From assembly GCA_900544175.1 (NCBI GenBank), contig UQUN01000006.1:34957-98956 (forward strand): a stretch of 64,000 nucleotides of DNA, in the 5' to 3' direction. The stretch is from an uncultured Alistipes sp. (GTDB lineage: Bacteria > Bacteroidota > Bacteroidia > Bacteroidales > UBA932). Below the pieces are notes generated by a model. The model was not told the origin of the DNA, made no database searches, and saw nothing but the letters and a program-made list of their open reading frames with translations. Shown one piece after another: positions 8,781 through 16,833 of the stretch. Positions within the stretch are counted from its first letter, which is position 1. Each line of letters begins with the position of its first letter. A program made the position numbers and the translations under genes.

Positions 8781-10778
8781 ATGAGAACAGTCATTTTATC
8801 CTTGGCCCTGTCAGCGGCCATGTCCGGAAATTTTCAGTCTAAGGACGGCGCATTGCCCGAATTATCATACACTCCAGGCCATTGCCGGTTCAGTCTGTGG
8901 GCCCCCACGGCAGATTCCGCAATGATCCTGCTGTACGAGAGCGGAACCGGCGGAACACCCCTGAGGCAGATAGCCATGGACAGGAACACGTCCGACGGTT
9001 CCTGGAGCGCCGCAGTAGACGAGGATCTCAACGGCATGTTCTACACTTTCCGCGTATTTTGCCACGGAAAATGGATGGACGAGACACCAGGCATATTCGC
9101 GACAGCCGTAGGCGTCAACGGGAAAAGGGCGGCCATTATCGACATGGCTGCCACAGACCCTGAAGGCTGGGAAAACGACAAGGCCCCGGAACTGCGGTCT
9201 CCGGCCGATGCCGTCATCTACGAGATGCACCACAGAGACCTGAGCATACACCCGTCATCGGGCATTTCTCCGGAGCACAGAGGAAAGTTCCTGGCTCTTG
9301 CCGAAAACGGCACCACCAACGGGCAGGGAGCATCCACCGGCATCGACCACCTGCGCGAACTGGGTGTCACCCACGTACATATCCTGCCTTCATTTGACTA
9401 TGCCTCAGTGGACGAGACCACGTTGCAGGACAATGTCTACAACTGGGGCTACGACCCGGTCAACTACAATGTCCCGGAAGGCTCCTACTCCACCGATCCC
9501 TACGATCCTGCATGCCGGATCCGGGAGTTCAAGCAGATGGTCATGGCCCTGCATCAGGCAGGAATACGTGTGATACTGGACGTAGTGTACAATCATGTCG
9601 CGGATGCTGCGTCAAGCCCGTTCGAACTGACTGTCCCGGGATATTTCTTCAGGATGAAAGAAGACGGGTCTTTCGCTGACGGCTCCGGATGCGGCAACGA
9701 GACCGCCTCGGAGAAAGAGATGATGCGCCGCTACATAGTGGAATCTGTATGCAGGTGGGCCAGGGAATACCACATTGACGGCTTCCGGTTCGACCTGATG
9801 GGCATACACGACATAGAGACCATGAATGCTGTCCGCAGTGCCTTGGACAAGATAGATCCTGATATTCTGGTATATGGTGAAGGATGGGCCGCATCAGCTC
9901 CGTCCTACTGTCCTGACAGCCTGGCAATGAAGGCAGCAATATGGAGAATGCCGGGTATCGCCGCCTTTTCCGATGAACTGCGCGATGCCCTTCGCGGCCC
10001 GTTCAGCGATGACAATAAAGCCGGCTTCTTAGGCGGTGAGCCCGGTTTGGAGGAAAGCGTCAAGTTCGGAATCGTAGGTGCGGTACAGCATCCTGGCATA
10101 GACTATTCAAAGGTCAACTATTCCGATACCTGCTGGAGCAACGAGCCGACACAGATGATCTCGTACATCTCATGCCACGATGACATGTGTCTCAGAGACC
10201 GTCTGACAGCCTCTGTTCCGGAAGCCTCCGAAGCAGAACTGCTTAAATTGGACAAGCTCGGGCAGACAGCCGTGTTCACATCGCAAGGCATTCCGTTCAT
10301 CTTCGCCGGAGAAGAGATATTCCGCACAAAACAAGGCGTACACAACAGCTACAACAGTCCCGACTCCATCAATGCAATCGACTGGAGCTTCAAGAACCGC
10401 TATGCAGACCTGTACGAATACTGCCGAGGACTGATCGCCCTGCGCAAAGCCCATCCGGCATTCAGGCTCGGAGACGCGGACCTGATCCGCAAACATCTTG
10501 AATTCATGGAGGTTCCCGAAGGGGTCGTCGCCTTCCGACTCACCGGGCACGCTGGAGGAGACCCCTGCGAGGAAATCATCGTGATACTCAATTCCCTGAA
10601 AAAGCCCGTAACCATCGATGTGTCCAAGGATCCTCAAGACAGCAGAGACCTGGCAGAGATGTACACTTACACGGTATTCTGCTCAGGAGGAAAAGTATCT
10701 GCCGACGGACTCGGTACTGTATCAGGCCCGACAGTCACGGCCGGTGCCCAGGAAGCCCTGATCATCGGCCGTCCGTAA
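8781..10778 (+). CDS. pulA: Type I pullulanase-like GH13 glycosidase
   Basis: 665 residues from the ATG, with a weak N-terminal signal-like segment (RTVILSLALSAAMSG) and a CBM48-like beta domain to about residue 120. The GH13_14 core follows. Visible motifs are the pullulanase signature YNWGYDPVNYNVPEG, DVVYNHV, the nucleophile region DGFRFDLMG, the acid/base region VYGEGW and the transition-state stabiliser ISCHDD. It cleaves alpha-1,6 branches of pullulan, glycogen or starch-derived dextrins. No lipobox Cys is seen, so it is probably periplasmic, or cytoplasmic if the leader is not functional. It stands alone, outside any SusC/SusD-type polysaccharide cluster. Confidence 0.9.
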   Translation: MRTVILSLALSAAMSGNFQSKDGALPELSYTPGHCRFSLWAPTADSAMILLYESGTGGTPLRQIAMDRNTSDGSWSAAVDEDLNGMFYTFRVFCHGKWMDETPGIFATAVGVNGKRAAIIDMAATDPEGWENDKAPELRSPADAVIYEMHHRDLSIHPSSGISPEHRGKFLALAENGTTNGQGASTGIDHLRELGVTHVHILPSFDYASVDETTLQDNVYNWGYDPVNYNVPEGSYSTDPYDPACRIREFKQMVMALHQAGIRVILDVVYNHVADAASSPFELTVPGYFFRMKEDGSFADGSGCGNETASEKEMMRRYIVESVCRWAREYHIDGFRFDLMGIHDIETMNAVRSALDKIDPDILVYGEGWAASAPSYCPDSLAMKAAIWRMPGIAAFSDELRDALRGPFSDDNKAGFLGGEPGLEESVKFGIVGAVQHPGIDYSKVNYSDTCWSNEPTQMISYISCHDDMCLRDRLTASVPEASEAELLKLDKLGQTAVFTSQGIPFIFAGEEIFRTKQGVHNSYNSPDSINAIDWSFKNRYADLYEYCRGLIALRKAHPAFRLGDADLIRKHLEFMEVPEGVVAFRLTGHAGGDPCEEIIVILNSLKKPVTIDVSKDPQDSRDLAEMYTYTVFCSGGKVSADGLGTVSGPTVTAGAQEALIIGRP

Positions 10779-10824
10779 CTGTACAACATGAACAGAAAAT
10801 TTACCACCATCCGCATATTTTCAA

Positions 10825-10832
10825 TATATTTG
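10825..10832 (+). promoter_or_regulatory. -7 element of the GNAT-MsrA promoter
   Basis: TATATTTG fits TAnnTTTG and ends 29 bases before the ATG at 10862. No convincing -33 box was seen. Confidence 0.6.
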
Positions 10833-10861
10833 TACTGCTAAAACCACACCGATACTTAAGT

Positions 10862-12508
10862 ATGACAGTTATAATCAAGGAGGTTCAGAACCTCAAAGAC
10901 CTAAGACATTTCGTAAGATTCCCCCGAGAGCTATACAAGAACGACCCGCTATATGTTCCGCCGCTGGATGCGGACGAGATGAACTCGTTGCGCAAGACCA
11001 ACCCGGCGTTCGCACACTGCGAGGGACGCTACTGGCTGGCATACAAGGACGGGAAAATCGTCGGACGAATTGCCGGCATCATCAATCACAACGCCAACTC
11101 CGACTGGAACGAGAAGAACATCCGCTTCGGCTGGCTGGACATGACGGATGACATCGAGGTCACCGAGGCCCTGGTCAACACTGTGGCGGAATGGGGACGC
11201 GAAAAGGGTCTGGAGACCATGAACGGCCCATGGGGATTCTCCGATATGGACAAGGAGGGCCTGCTGGTCGACGGTTTCGACAAGGAACCATCCATAACCA
11301 CCCTTTACAATTTCCCGTACTACGGCGTACACCTCGAAAAACTGGGCTTCCGAAAGGAAGTGGACTGGATACAGCGCAAACTGGACATTCCGACGGAAGT
11401 ACCTGAGAAACTGGCGACATACGACAAAATCATCCGCGAGAAATACGGTCTGTCCGTCATCGTACCCCGGAAAGCCAAAGACATCAAGCGCAGGGCAGAG
11501 GAGATATTCGCTGTCCTCAACGACTCATATGCCATCCTGCACGAGTTCACCCGTCTGACCGACAAGCAGGTGCAGATGTACATCGGACAGTACATGCCTT
11601 TCATCAACAAGAACATGATCTGCGTGGTGATAGACCGCGATGACCGCGTGGTGGGATTCGCCATCACCATGCCATCCCTCTCGGACGGATTCCGCAAGGC
11701 CGGCGGCAAACTGTTTCCGTTCGGATTTTTCCATATACTCAAGTCGCTGAGGACATTCAACACCGTAGAGTACTATCTGATAGGAGTCATTCCAGAATAC
11801 AAGCACAAAGGTGTCAACGCGCTTATCTTCAACTACCTCCAGAAAAACTACGTAAAGATGGGCTTCAAGACCCTGGTCTCAAATCCCCAGCTCGAGAACA
11901 ACATGGCCGTCCAGCGGCTCTTCGACTACTACGAGACCGAGTTCTACCAGCGCCGCCGCTGCTATACCCTGCATCTGCATGAGGGACGCCCCTCGACCGA
12001 GACAGCAATTTTCGCAGCAGGCTGCTTCTGGGGAGTGCAGCATTATATGGACAAGGCCCCGGGAGTACTCTCCACCACCGTCGGCTACATCGGCGGACAC
12101 CGGAAGAATCCTTCCTACGAAGATGTAAAATCCCACAAGACCGGACACTGTGAGGCCGTCCGCATAGAGTTCGATCCTTCGCAGACATCCTATGAAGAAC
12201 TGTGCAAACTGTTTTTCGAGATACATGACCCGGCGCAACTTGACGGGCAGGGACCGGATATCGGCCCGCAGTATCTCAGCGGCATATTCTTCACCTCAGA
12301 TCTGCAGAAAAACACGGCAGAGAACGTGATGGCCCTCCTTCGACGCCGCGGCCACGAAGTCAATACCTTCCTCGCTCCCGCTGCCTCCGTAACCACCGCC
12401 GACACTCCCGTCGACCAGATTTTCTGGCCGGCAGAGGACTACCACCAGCACTATTACGTAAAAACCGGCGGCAGTCCTTACTGCCATTTCAGGACCAGAA
12501 AATTCTAG
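10862..12508 (+). CDS. msrA: Fusion protein: GNAT-like domain plus peptide-methionine (S)-S-oxide reductase MsrA
   Basis: 548 residues with two unrelated parts. Residues 1 to about 375 resemble the YghO-type GNAT proteins (VPPLDADEMNSLRKTNPAF, NGPWGFSDMDKEGLLVDGF, YLIGVIPEYKHKGVNALIF). Residues 381-548 form a complete MsrA: the catalytic motif GCFWG (Cys388), the TTVGYIGGHRKNPSYEDV segment, WPAEDYHQHYY, and a Cys at 541 that could resolve the sulfenic acid. MsrA reduces methionine-S-sulfoxide in proteins. The frame is continuous through the junction with no internal RBS-like break, so this is a real fusion or read-through. The GNAT part's substrate is unknown. The gene ends 2 bases before the convergent lipoprotein gene. 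Confidence 0.88.
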   Translation: MTVIIKEVQNLKDLRHFVRFPRELYKNDPLYVPPLDADEMNSLRKTNPAFAHCEGRYWLAYKDGKIVGRIAGIINHNANSDWNEKNIRFGWLDMTDDIEVTEALVNTVAEWGREKGLETMNGPWGFSDMDKEGLLVDGFDKEPSITTLYNFPYYGVHLEKLGFRKEVDWIQRKLDIPTEVPEKLATYDKIIREKYGLSVIVPRKAKDIKRRAEEIFAVLNDSYAILHEFTRLTDKQVQMYIGQYMPFINKNMICVVIDRDDRVVGFAITMPSLSDGFRKAGGKLFPFGFFHILKSLRTFNTVEYYLIGVIPEYKHKGVNALIFNYLQKNYVKMGFKTLVSNPQLENNMAVQRLFDYYETEFYQRRRCYTLHLHEGRPSTETAIFAAGCFWGVQHYMDKAPGVLSTTVGYIGGHRKNPSYEDVKSHKTGHCEAVRIEFDPSQTSYEELCKLFFEIHDPAQLDGQGPDIGPQYLSGIFFTSDLQKNTAENVMALLRRRGHEVNTFLAPAASVTTADTPVDQIFWPAEDYHQHYYVKTGGSPYCHFRTRKF

Positions 12509-12510
12509 TG

Positions 12511-13911
12511 CTACCAGGCAGGCTCGTCCACGAAAGTCATGGACTCCTGAGTGCTGGTGCCCTGTATACGATAGCCGTCCCAGGTCATTGCATCCACGGT
12601 GAACATATGCTTGTCGCCGTCACGCTCTACGGTTATCTTGCCCGAGCGCATATAGCCCGTAGTCTGCTCGTATGTATCTGAATGCAGAAGATAGTAGAAA
12701 CTTCCCAGCAGATCTATGCTTATTGCGTTATACCAGCGGTAGTCTCCGGCTATAGTGGTATTTTCCACAGGAGTGAGCGATGTGGATACAGGATATTCCC
12801 CGGCAGGAATCCCGTCATTATACGGATCAGCCTGCGCAGGAACATAGAACTCCATCTTTATCGTATGCTTGTCATCCCCTCCGTATGAACTCCCGGGATC
12901 AGGGTCGTTGACCACGGCAATGGAATATCTGGAGAGGCCGTCCGTATCACCGCAGTAATAGGCATATTTCACAAACGGATAGTCCAGTCCGGTGATGTCC
13001 TTGTCAAGAGCGGGCTTGTAATTATAGACACCATAATATCCGTTGTCCGTCAATGTTATATTTCCCTTGTAATAGCAGGACCAGCTGCTGCCGTCCGTCA
13101 GGGTGAATGTGGCCGTCAATGCCATCACCTCATCCGAGACATGCACTATCTGCATGGCGGCCGTCTCGATGTTCTGATCGTTTTCATGAGTGCCGTCCTC
13201 CTCGTATATCTCGAATCTGGATCTGGAATTGGTGACAGCTATATTGCCAGGTACATCCTCCCCGGCTCCGGACTTGTAGACACCGCAGAACGCCGAAGCA
13301 TCCGTGGGCACCTGATTGAGACTGTCCAGATTACGTACTCCGTATATCGTAGCGAGTGAGCCGCCAGCTAAGTAATCCCAATACTCACCTTCCATCAGCT
13401 GAGCATTGCCTATCCGAAGATTGAACGAGCCGTTGGTCATCTGGTATTCCTGACCCCAGTCCAGGATATCGGCAGAAGATGACACATCTAATCTCTGCAT
13501 CTGATCAGCCGTGGTGACAGCACTGGTTGTCACCTTTTTCGAGGACTCATCACCACAGGCGATAACGCAGATCATATAGTCCTCTCCGGCATCGAGTCCA
13601 GTCAGAATCACATCCGCAGTACCTGTGAAACGGTACTCGGCATATTCCGAAGACCCTGCCATCTCCAGCATTTTCCCGGCGATGCCCGCTGAATCAGCCT
13701 CATATTCCGAAACCTTGAAAGCATATACAAAACCTTCGGCCTCTTCAGGACTGGCCTCAACCGAAACTCCGGCCGTGAAGTCGGTGATAACCCCTGTCTG
13801 AATATTGAACACGACATCCTGTCCTTCTACGCCTTCCCCGCCGTTCTTCTCGCACGAACCGAAAAGAATGGAAGCCGCGCAGACACTGTAGATAACAAAT
13901 CTTGCATTCAT
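12511..13911 (-). CDS. Lipoprotein with Fn3-like domain, unknown function
   Basis: 466 residues with lipobox FGSC (Cys20) followed by acidic residues (EKNGGEG). An Fn3-like stretch at about 30-125 contains LTGLDAGEDYMICVIA, the type of strand also found in the BACON lipoproteins at 24.6-60.9 kb. The C-terminal half is beta-rich; its DGIPAGEYPVSTSLTPVEN and following GDYRWYN text parallels the C-terminus of the lipoprotein at 59.3 kb (DGIPTGTYNVAVDN, GEYFWGY). The gene is divergent from a Crp/Fnr-type regulator 67 bases away. Probably surface-exposed; function unknown. Confidence 0.75.
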   Translation of the reverse strand: MNARFVIYSVCAASILFGSCEKNGGEGVEGQDVVFNIQTGVITDFTAGVSVEASPEEAEGFVYAFKVSEYEADSAGIAGKMLEMAGSSEYAEYRFTGTADVILTGLDAGEDYMICVIACGDESSKKVTTSAVTTADQMQRLDVSSSADILDWGQEYQMTNGSFNLRIGNAQLMEGEYWDYLAGGSLATIYGVRNLDSLNQVPTDASAFCGVYKSGAGEDVPGNIAVTNSRSRFEIYEEDGTHENDQNIETAAMQIVHVSDEVMALTATFTLTDGSSWSCYYKGNITLTDNGYYGVYNYKPALDKDITGLDYPFVKYAYYCGDTDGLSRYSIAVVNDPDPGSSYGGDDKHTIKMEFYVPAQADPYNDGIPAGEYPVSTSLTPVENTTIAGDYRWYNAISIDLLGSFYYLLHSDTYEQTTGYMRSGKITVERDGDKHMFTVDAMTWDGYRIQGTSTQESMTFVDEPAW

Positions 13912-13962
13912 TTGACTTTATGTTAAATGTTAAACAATATGGTTTTGTTGTAAATTTACGGG

Positions 13963-13970
13963 CAAAAATA
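13963..13970 (-). promoter_or_regulatory. -7 element for the lipoprotein gene at 12.5-13.9 kb
   Basis: On the minus strand this reads TATTTTTG, a full TAnnTTTG match, 51 bases upstream of the ATG. It abuts the start of the divergent Crp-type gene, so both genes share one short control region. Confidence 0.55.
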
Positions 13971-13978
13971 GAAACGAC

Positions 13979-14587
13979 ATGAGCAACGATTTATTGACAA
14001 ATATCAATTCCACGTCCCTTATGGAGGAGTTCTCCTCAGCCACAGGGTTCCCATTGAAGACCGGCACAGCGGAGGACATGATGACATTCATGAACGTCAA
14101 TGACAACACCGTACTGATCAGACCCGGAGACATGGACTACAGCATCTACTTCATCCTCGAAGGATTCGGAGTAATATACGGAGTAACGGACAGGGATGAC
14201 AGAAAATACATGTACCTGCAGAAAGAGTCCAGAGTAATGTGCTCTTTAACCACTCTGGCATACGGAAGACCTGCCGCATACTATTGTGAGATCCAACGTG
14301 GAGGAAAACTGGCCGTCATAGACGACAGGAGGCTCAGCGAGGTGGCCTGCACCGACCCTGATATCAGCCGCTGGTATTCGGGCCTGATGAAAAAAGCCTT
14401 GGCCCGTTTCGAAGAAAGAATTCAGGATTTTGTGATGAAAGACTCCAGAAGCCGTCTGCTGGAGCTGTACGCACAGTCTCCTGAGATCTTCACGGAAGCC
14501 CTGCACAAACAGATTGCGTCATTCCTCGGAATCTCACCGGAACATCTGAGCCGGCTGCTCTCGTCTAAAAACACCGGTTCTAAATAA
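13979..14587 (+). CDS. Crp/Fnr family transcriptional regulator
   Basis: 202 residues with an N-terminal cyclic-nucleotide-binding-like beta roll (VLIRPGDMDYSIYFILEG) and a C-terminal winged helix (HKQIASFLGISPEHLSRLLSS). The phosphate-binding cassette of true cAMP receptors is not conserved, so the ligand is unknown. It is divergent from the Fn3-like lipoprotein gene and may regulate it. A TAAATTTA element (13951-13958) could serve as its -7 box. Confidence 0.85.
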   Translation: MSNDLLTNINSTSLMEEFSSATGFPLKTGTAEDMMTFMNVNDNTVLIRPGDMDYSIYFILEGFGVIYGVTDRDDRKYMYLQKESRVMCSLTTLAYGRPAAYYCEIQRGGKLAVIDDRRLSEVACTDPDISRWYSGLMKKALARFEERIQDFVMKDSRSRLLELYAQSPEIFTEALHKQIASFLGISPEHLSRLLSSKNTGSK

Positions 14588-14613
14588 ATTCCATAAGCCG
14601 GCCCTCCACATGC

Positions 14614-14644
14614 TTTGACATAACAGCGGATTAATGTACCTTTG
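14614..14644 (+). promoter_or_regulatory. Consensus promoter of ybaK, probably giving a leaderless mRNA
   Basis: A TTTG -33 box (14614-14617) and a TACCTTTG -7 box (14637-14644) are 19 bases apart, matching the Bacteroidota sigma-70-type consensus. The -7 box ends only 5 bases before the ATG at 14650, so transcription should start at or next to the start codon. Confidence 0.75.
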
Positions 14645-14649
14645 CAGTT

Positions 14650-15123
14650 ATGGGCAAGAATGAATTAAAGAAGACCAATGCCGCCCGCCTCCTGGACAGG
14701 GCCGGAATATCCTATGAACTGATACCCTACGAAGTGGACGAGGAGCATCTCTCCGCCGATGCTGTGGCGGCAAAGCTCGGAGAGGATATCGCCTGCGTCT
14801 ACAAGACCATTGTCCTGCGCGGAGACCGCAACGGATATTTCGTATGCGTAGTACAGGGCGACAGCGAGATAGACCTCAAGGAAGCCGCCCGGGTCTCCGG
14901 CAACAAGCGGGCCGAACTGATCCACGTCAAGGAGCTCCTGCCCCTGACCGGCTACATCCGTGGAGGCTGCTCCCCCATCGGCATGAAGAAGCCCTTCCCC
15001 ACCTACTACCAGGCCTCCATCACCGGACATCCCTACGTCTACGTAAGCGCCGGCATGCGCGGCCTCCAGCTAAAGATAGCCCCCGCCGACCTCATTGCAT
15101 TCACCCACGGCCAGCTCTTCTGA
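14650..15123 (+). CDS. ybaK: Cys-tRNA(Pro)/aminoacyl-tRNA deacylase YbaK
   Basis: 157 residues, full length for the YbaK/EbsC family. Text such as NAARLLDRAGISYELIPYEV, the VYKTIVLRGD strand, YIRGGCSPIGMKKPFPTYY and the late VYVSAGMRGLQLKIAPADL is characteristic. The enzyme hydrolyses mischarged tRNA in trans, mainly Cys-tRNA(Pro). The gene has its own consensus promoter and is followed 62 bases later by a phosphodiesterase-like lipoprotein gene. Confidence 0.93.
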   Translation: MGKNELKKTNAARLLDRAGISYELIPYEVDEEHLSADAVAAKLGEDIACVYKTIVLRGDRNGYFVCVVQGDSEIDLKEAARVSGNKRAELIHVKELLPLTGYIRGGCSPIGMKKPFPTYYQASITGHPYVYVSAGMRGLQLKIAPADLIAFTHGQLF

Positions 15124-15185
15124 CCGCCCCACCATCCCTCCCGTAACACCCGCGATTCATTCCGACACATTAATAACTGCACACC

Positions 15186-16106
15186 ATGAATAGAAGCCAT
15201 TTCCCCACCCTGTCATTTCTCCTACTCCTCACAGTCTGCACCGCCCTCACTTCCTGCGGACAAAAGGAGCAGACCCCCATTGCAGAACATGTCATCCTCA
15301 TCGGTCTGGACGGATGGGGCTCCTACAGCCTGCCCGAAGCCGATATGCCTGCCGTGAAACGACTTATGGAGAACGGAGCCTACACACTCGAGAAACGCTC
15401 GGTCCTGCCGTCCTCCAGCGCAGTGAACTGGGCCAGCATGTTCATGGGAGCAGGGCCGGAGCTACACGGCTACACCGAGTGGGGCTCCAAAGTTCCCGAA
15501 CTGCCGTCCCGGGTCACCAGCCCCAGCGGCACATTCCCCACGATATTCCGCCTGCTGCGCGACGCCCGTCCCGATGCGGAGATCGGCTGCCTGTACGATT
15601 GGGACGGCATCAAGTACCTTATCGACACCCTCGCGATGAGCCATCATGCCCAAGGACCGGACTACACCAGGCATCCGGAAGCCCTCTGCGACATGGCAGT
15701 CAGATACATCCGGGAGAACAGGCCCGTACTTGCAGCCATCTGCTTTGACAACCCGGACCATGTAGGACACGCCTACGGACACGGCACGCCCGAATACTAC
15801 AGCAAACTCACAGAGCTGGACGGATATATCGCCCGCATCATACAGGCCGTGGAAGATGCCGGCATGACAGACAGCACGATCTTCATCATCACTGCTGACC
15901 ACGGCGGCATAGGAAAGGGACACGGAGGAAAGACCATGGACGAGATGCAGACCCCCTTCATAGTCTGCGGCAAAGGCGTCAGACAAGGCATGGAGTTCCA
16001 TGAAAGCATGATGCAGTATGATGTAGCCTCCACCATCGCCAGGATATTCGCCTTAGAGCAGCCTCAGGTATGGGTAGGCAGGCCGATGACGCAGATATTC
16101 CTGTAA
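15186..16106 (+). CDS. Alkaline phosphatase superfamily lipoprotein (nucleotide pyrophosphatase/phosphodiesterase type)
   Basis: 306 residues with signal peptide and lipobox LTSC. Alkaline-phosphatase-fold motifs are visible: the first metal Asp in ILIGLDGWGSYSLPEAD, the nucleophile region SSSAVNWASMFMG with a Ser/Thr candidate, FDNPDHVGHAYGHGTPEYY with metal-binding Asp/His, and ITADHGGIGKGHGGKT. These proteins cleave phosphodiesters or phosphomonoesters in the periplasm or at the surface. The substrate cannot be told from sequence. The next gene starts 3 bases after the stop, so the two form an operon. Confidence 0.88.
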   Translation: MNRSHFPTLSFLLLLTVCTALTSCGQKEQTPIAEHVILIGLDGWGSYSLPEADMPAVKRLMENGAYTLEKRSVLPSSSAVNWASMFMGAGPELHGYTEWGSKVPELPSRVTSPSGTFPTIFRLLRDARPDAEIGCLYDWDGIKYLIDTLAMSHHAQGPDYTRHPEALCDMAVRYIRENRPVLAAICFDNPDHVGHAYGHGTPEYYSKLTELDGYIARIIQAVEDAGMTDSTIFIITADHGGIGKGHGGKTMDEMQTPFIVCGKGVRQGMEFHESMMQYDVASTIARIFALEQPQVWVGRPMTQIFL

Positions 16107-16109
16107 GCC

Positions 16110-16526
16110 ATGAACACCCTGGCCATCTCCGGCACATTCCTCATTTCCAACATCGGCAGCACTGCCCTGCTGATATTGTTCCTCGTCCTCCTGCTTTGCA
16201 TAGCCGTCTGTGCCATACTCTCATTCGTACCCAAGTGCCCATACCTGGACCGGACCACCGGCACGATTGTCCAGCCCTTCCTGGCTCTGTCCTCGCCGCT
16301 GCGTTTTCCCCTTGACCGTATCGACATCAAAGACATGCCCGAAGGCCTCATGGAAAACCTGTCAGTCATCAACCACGGCTGCCTGAACATCTTCGGAATC
16401 TACTCCGGCACATTCCGCTGCACCCGCGACAAATCCCCTGTCTACATCTACCTCCGCAACCGCCGACACGGCCTCATCTACTTCGAGTACGACGGCCGCC
16501 GCTACATTATCAACCCGTGGGAATAG
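16110..16526 (+). CDS. Small membrane protein, unknown function
   Basis: 138 residues with one strong TM helix (TALLILFLVLLLCIAVCAIL, about residues 18-39) and a soluble C-terminal part ending in IYLRNRRHGLIYFEYDGRRY. Not recognised. The start lies 3 bases after the upstream phosphodiesterase-like gene, and codon use matches the neighbours, which supports it being a real gene and co-transcribed. Confidence 0.6.
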   Translation: MNTLAISGTFLISNIGSTALLILFLVLLLCIAVCAILSFVPKCPYLDRTTGTIVQPFLALSSPLRFPLDRIDIKDMPEGLMENLSVINHGCLNIFGIYSGTFRCTRDKSPVYIYLRNRRHGLIYFEYDGRRYIINPWE

Positions 16527-16833
16527 ATAATCGGGGCCACACATAGCAGGAGCAGGATTCAGGAACAGGGTTCACCCGCAGCAGGACAATGACCAACGGT
16601 AAGTTCTGCAACGCCCTCAAAATCGCAAAACATTAACAATCAAAGACTTGACAAAGACGCATGATCTTTCAAAGCCGAAAGAACACTTCGAAAAGATCAC
16701 CGCCAGATAGCATTTATTTGATTATCACGATATTACAAAAACACCCCGCTGCACTGCCTACCGTTCACGGATAAACGGTCAATGCCCTGGCACCTGAGAA
16801 GAAAGACGGCCCCATTCACTCCTTCCGAAGGAG
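16527..16833. other. Non-coding stretch between convergent genes
   Basis: No credible gene. It contains small inverted repeats (accgtt/aacggt around 16777-16796, and actcctt/aaggagt around 16818-16834 at the 3' end of the sulfatase gene) that may help termination, but neither is followed by a clear T-run. Confidence 0.5.
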
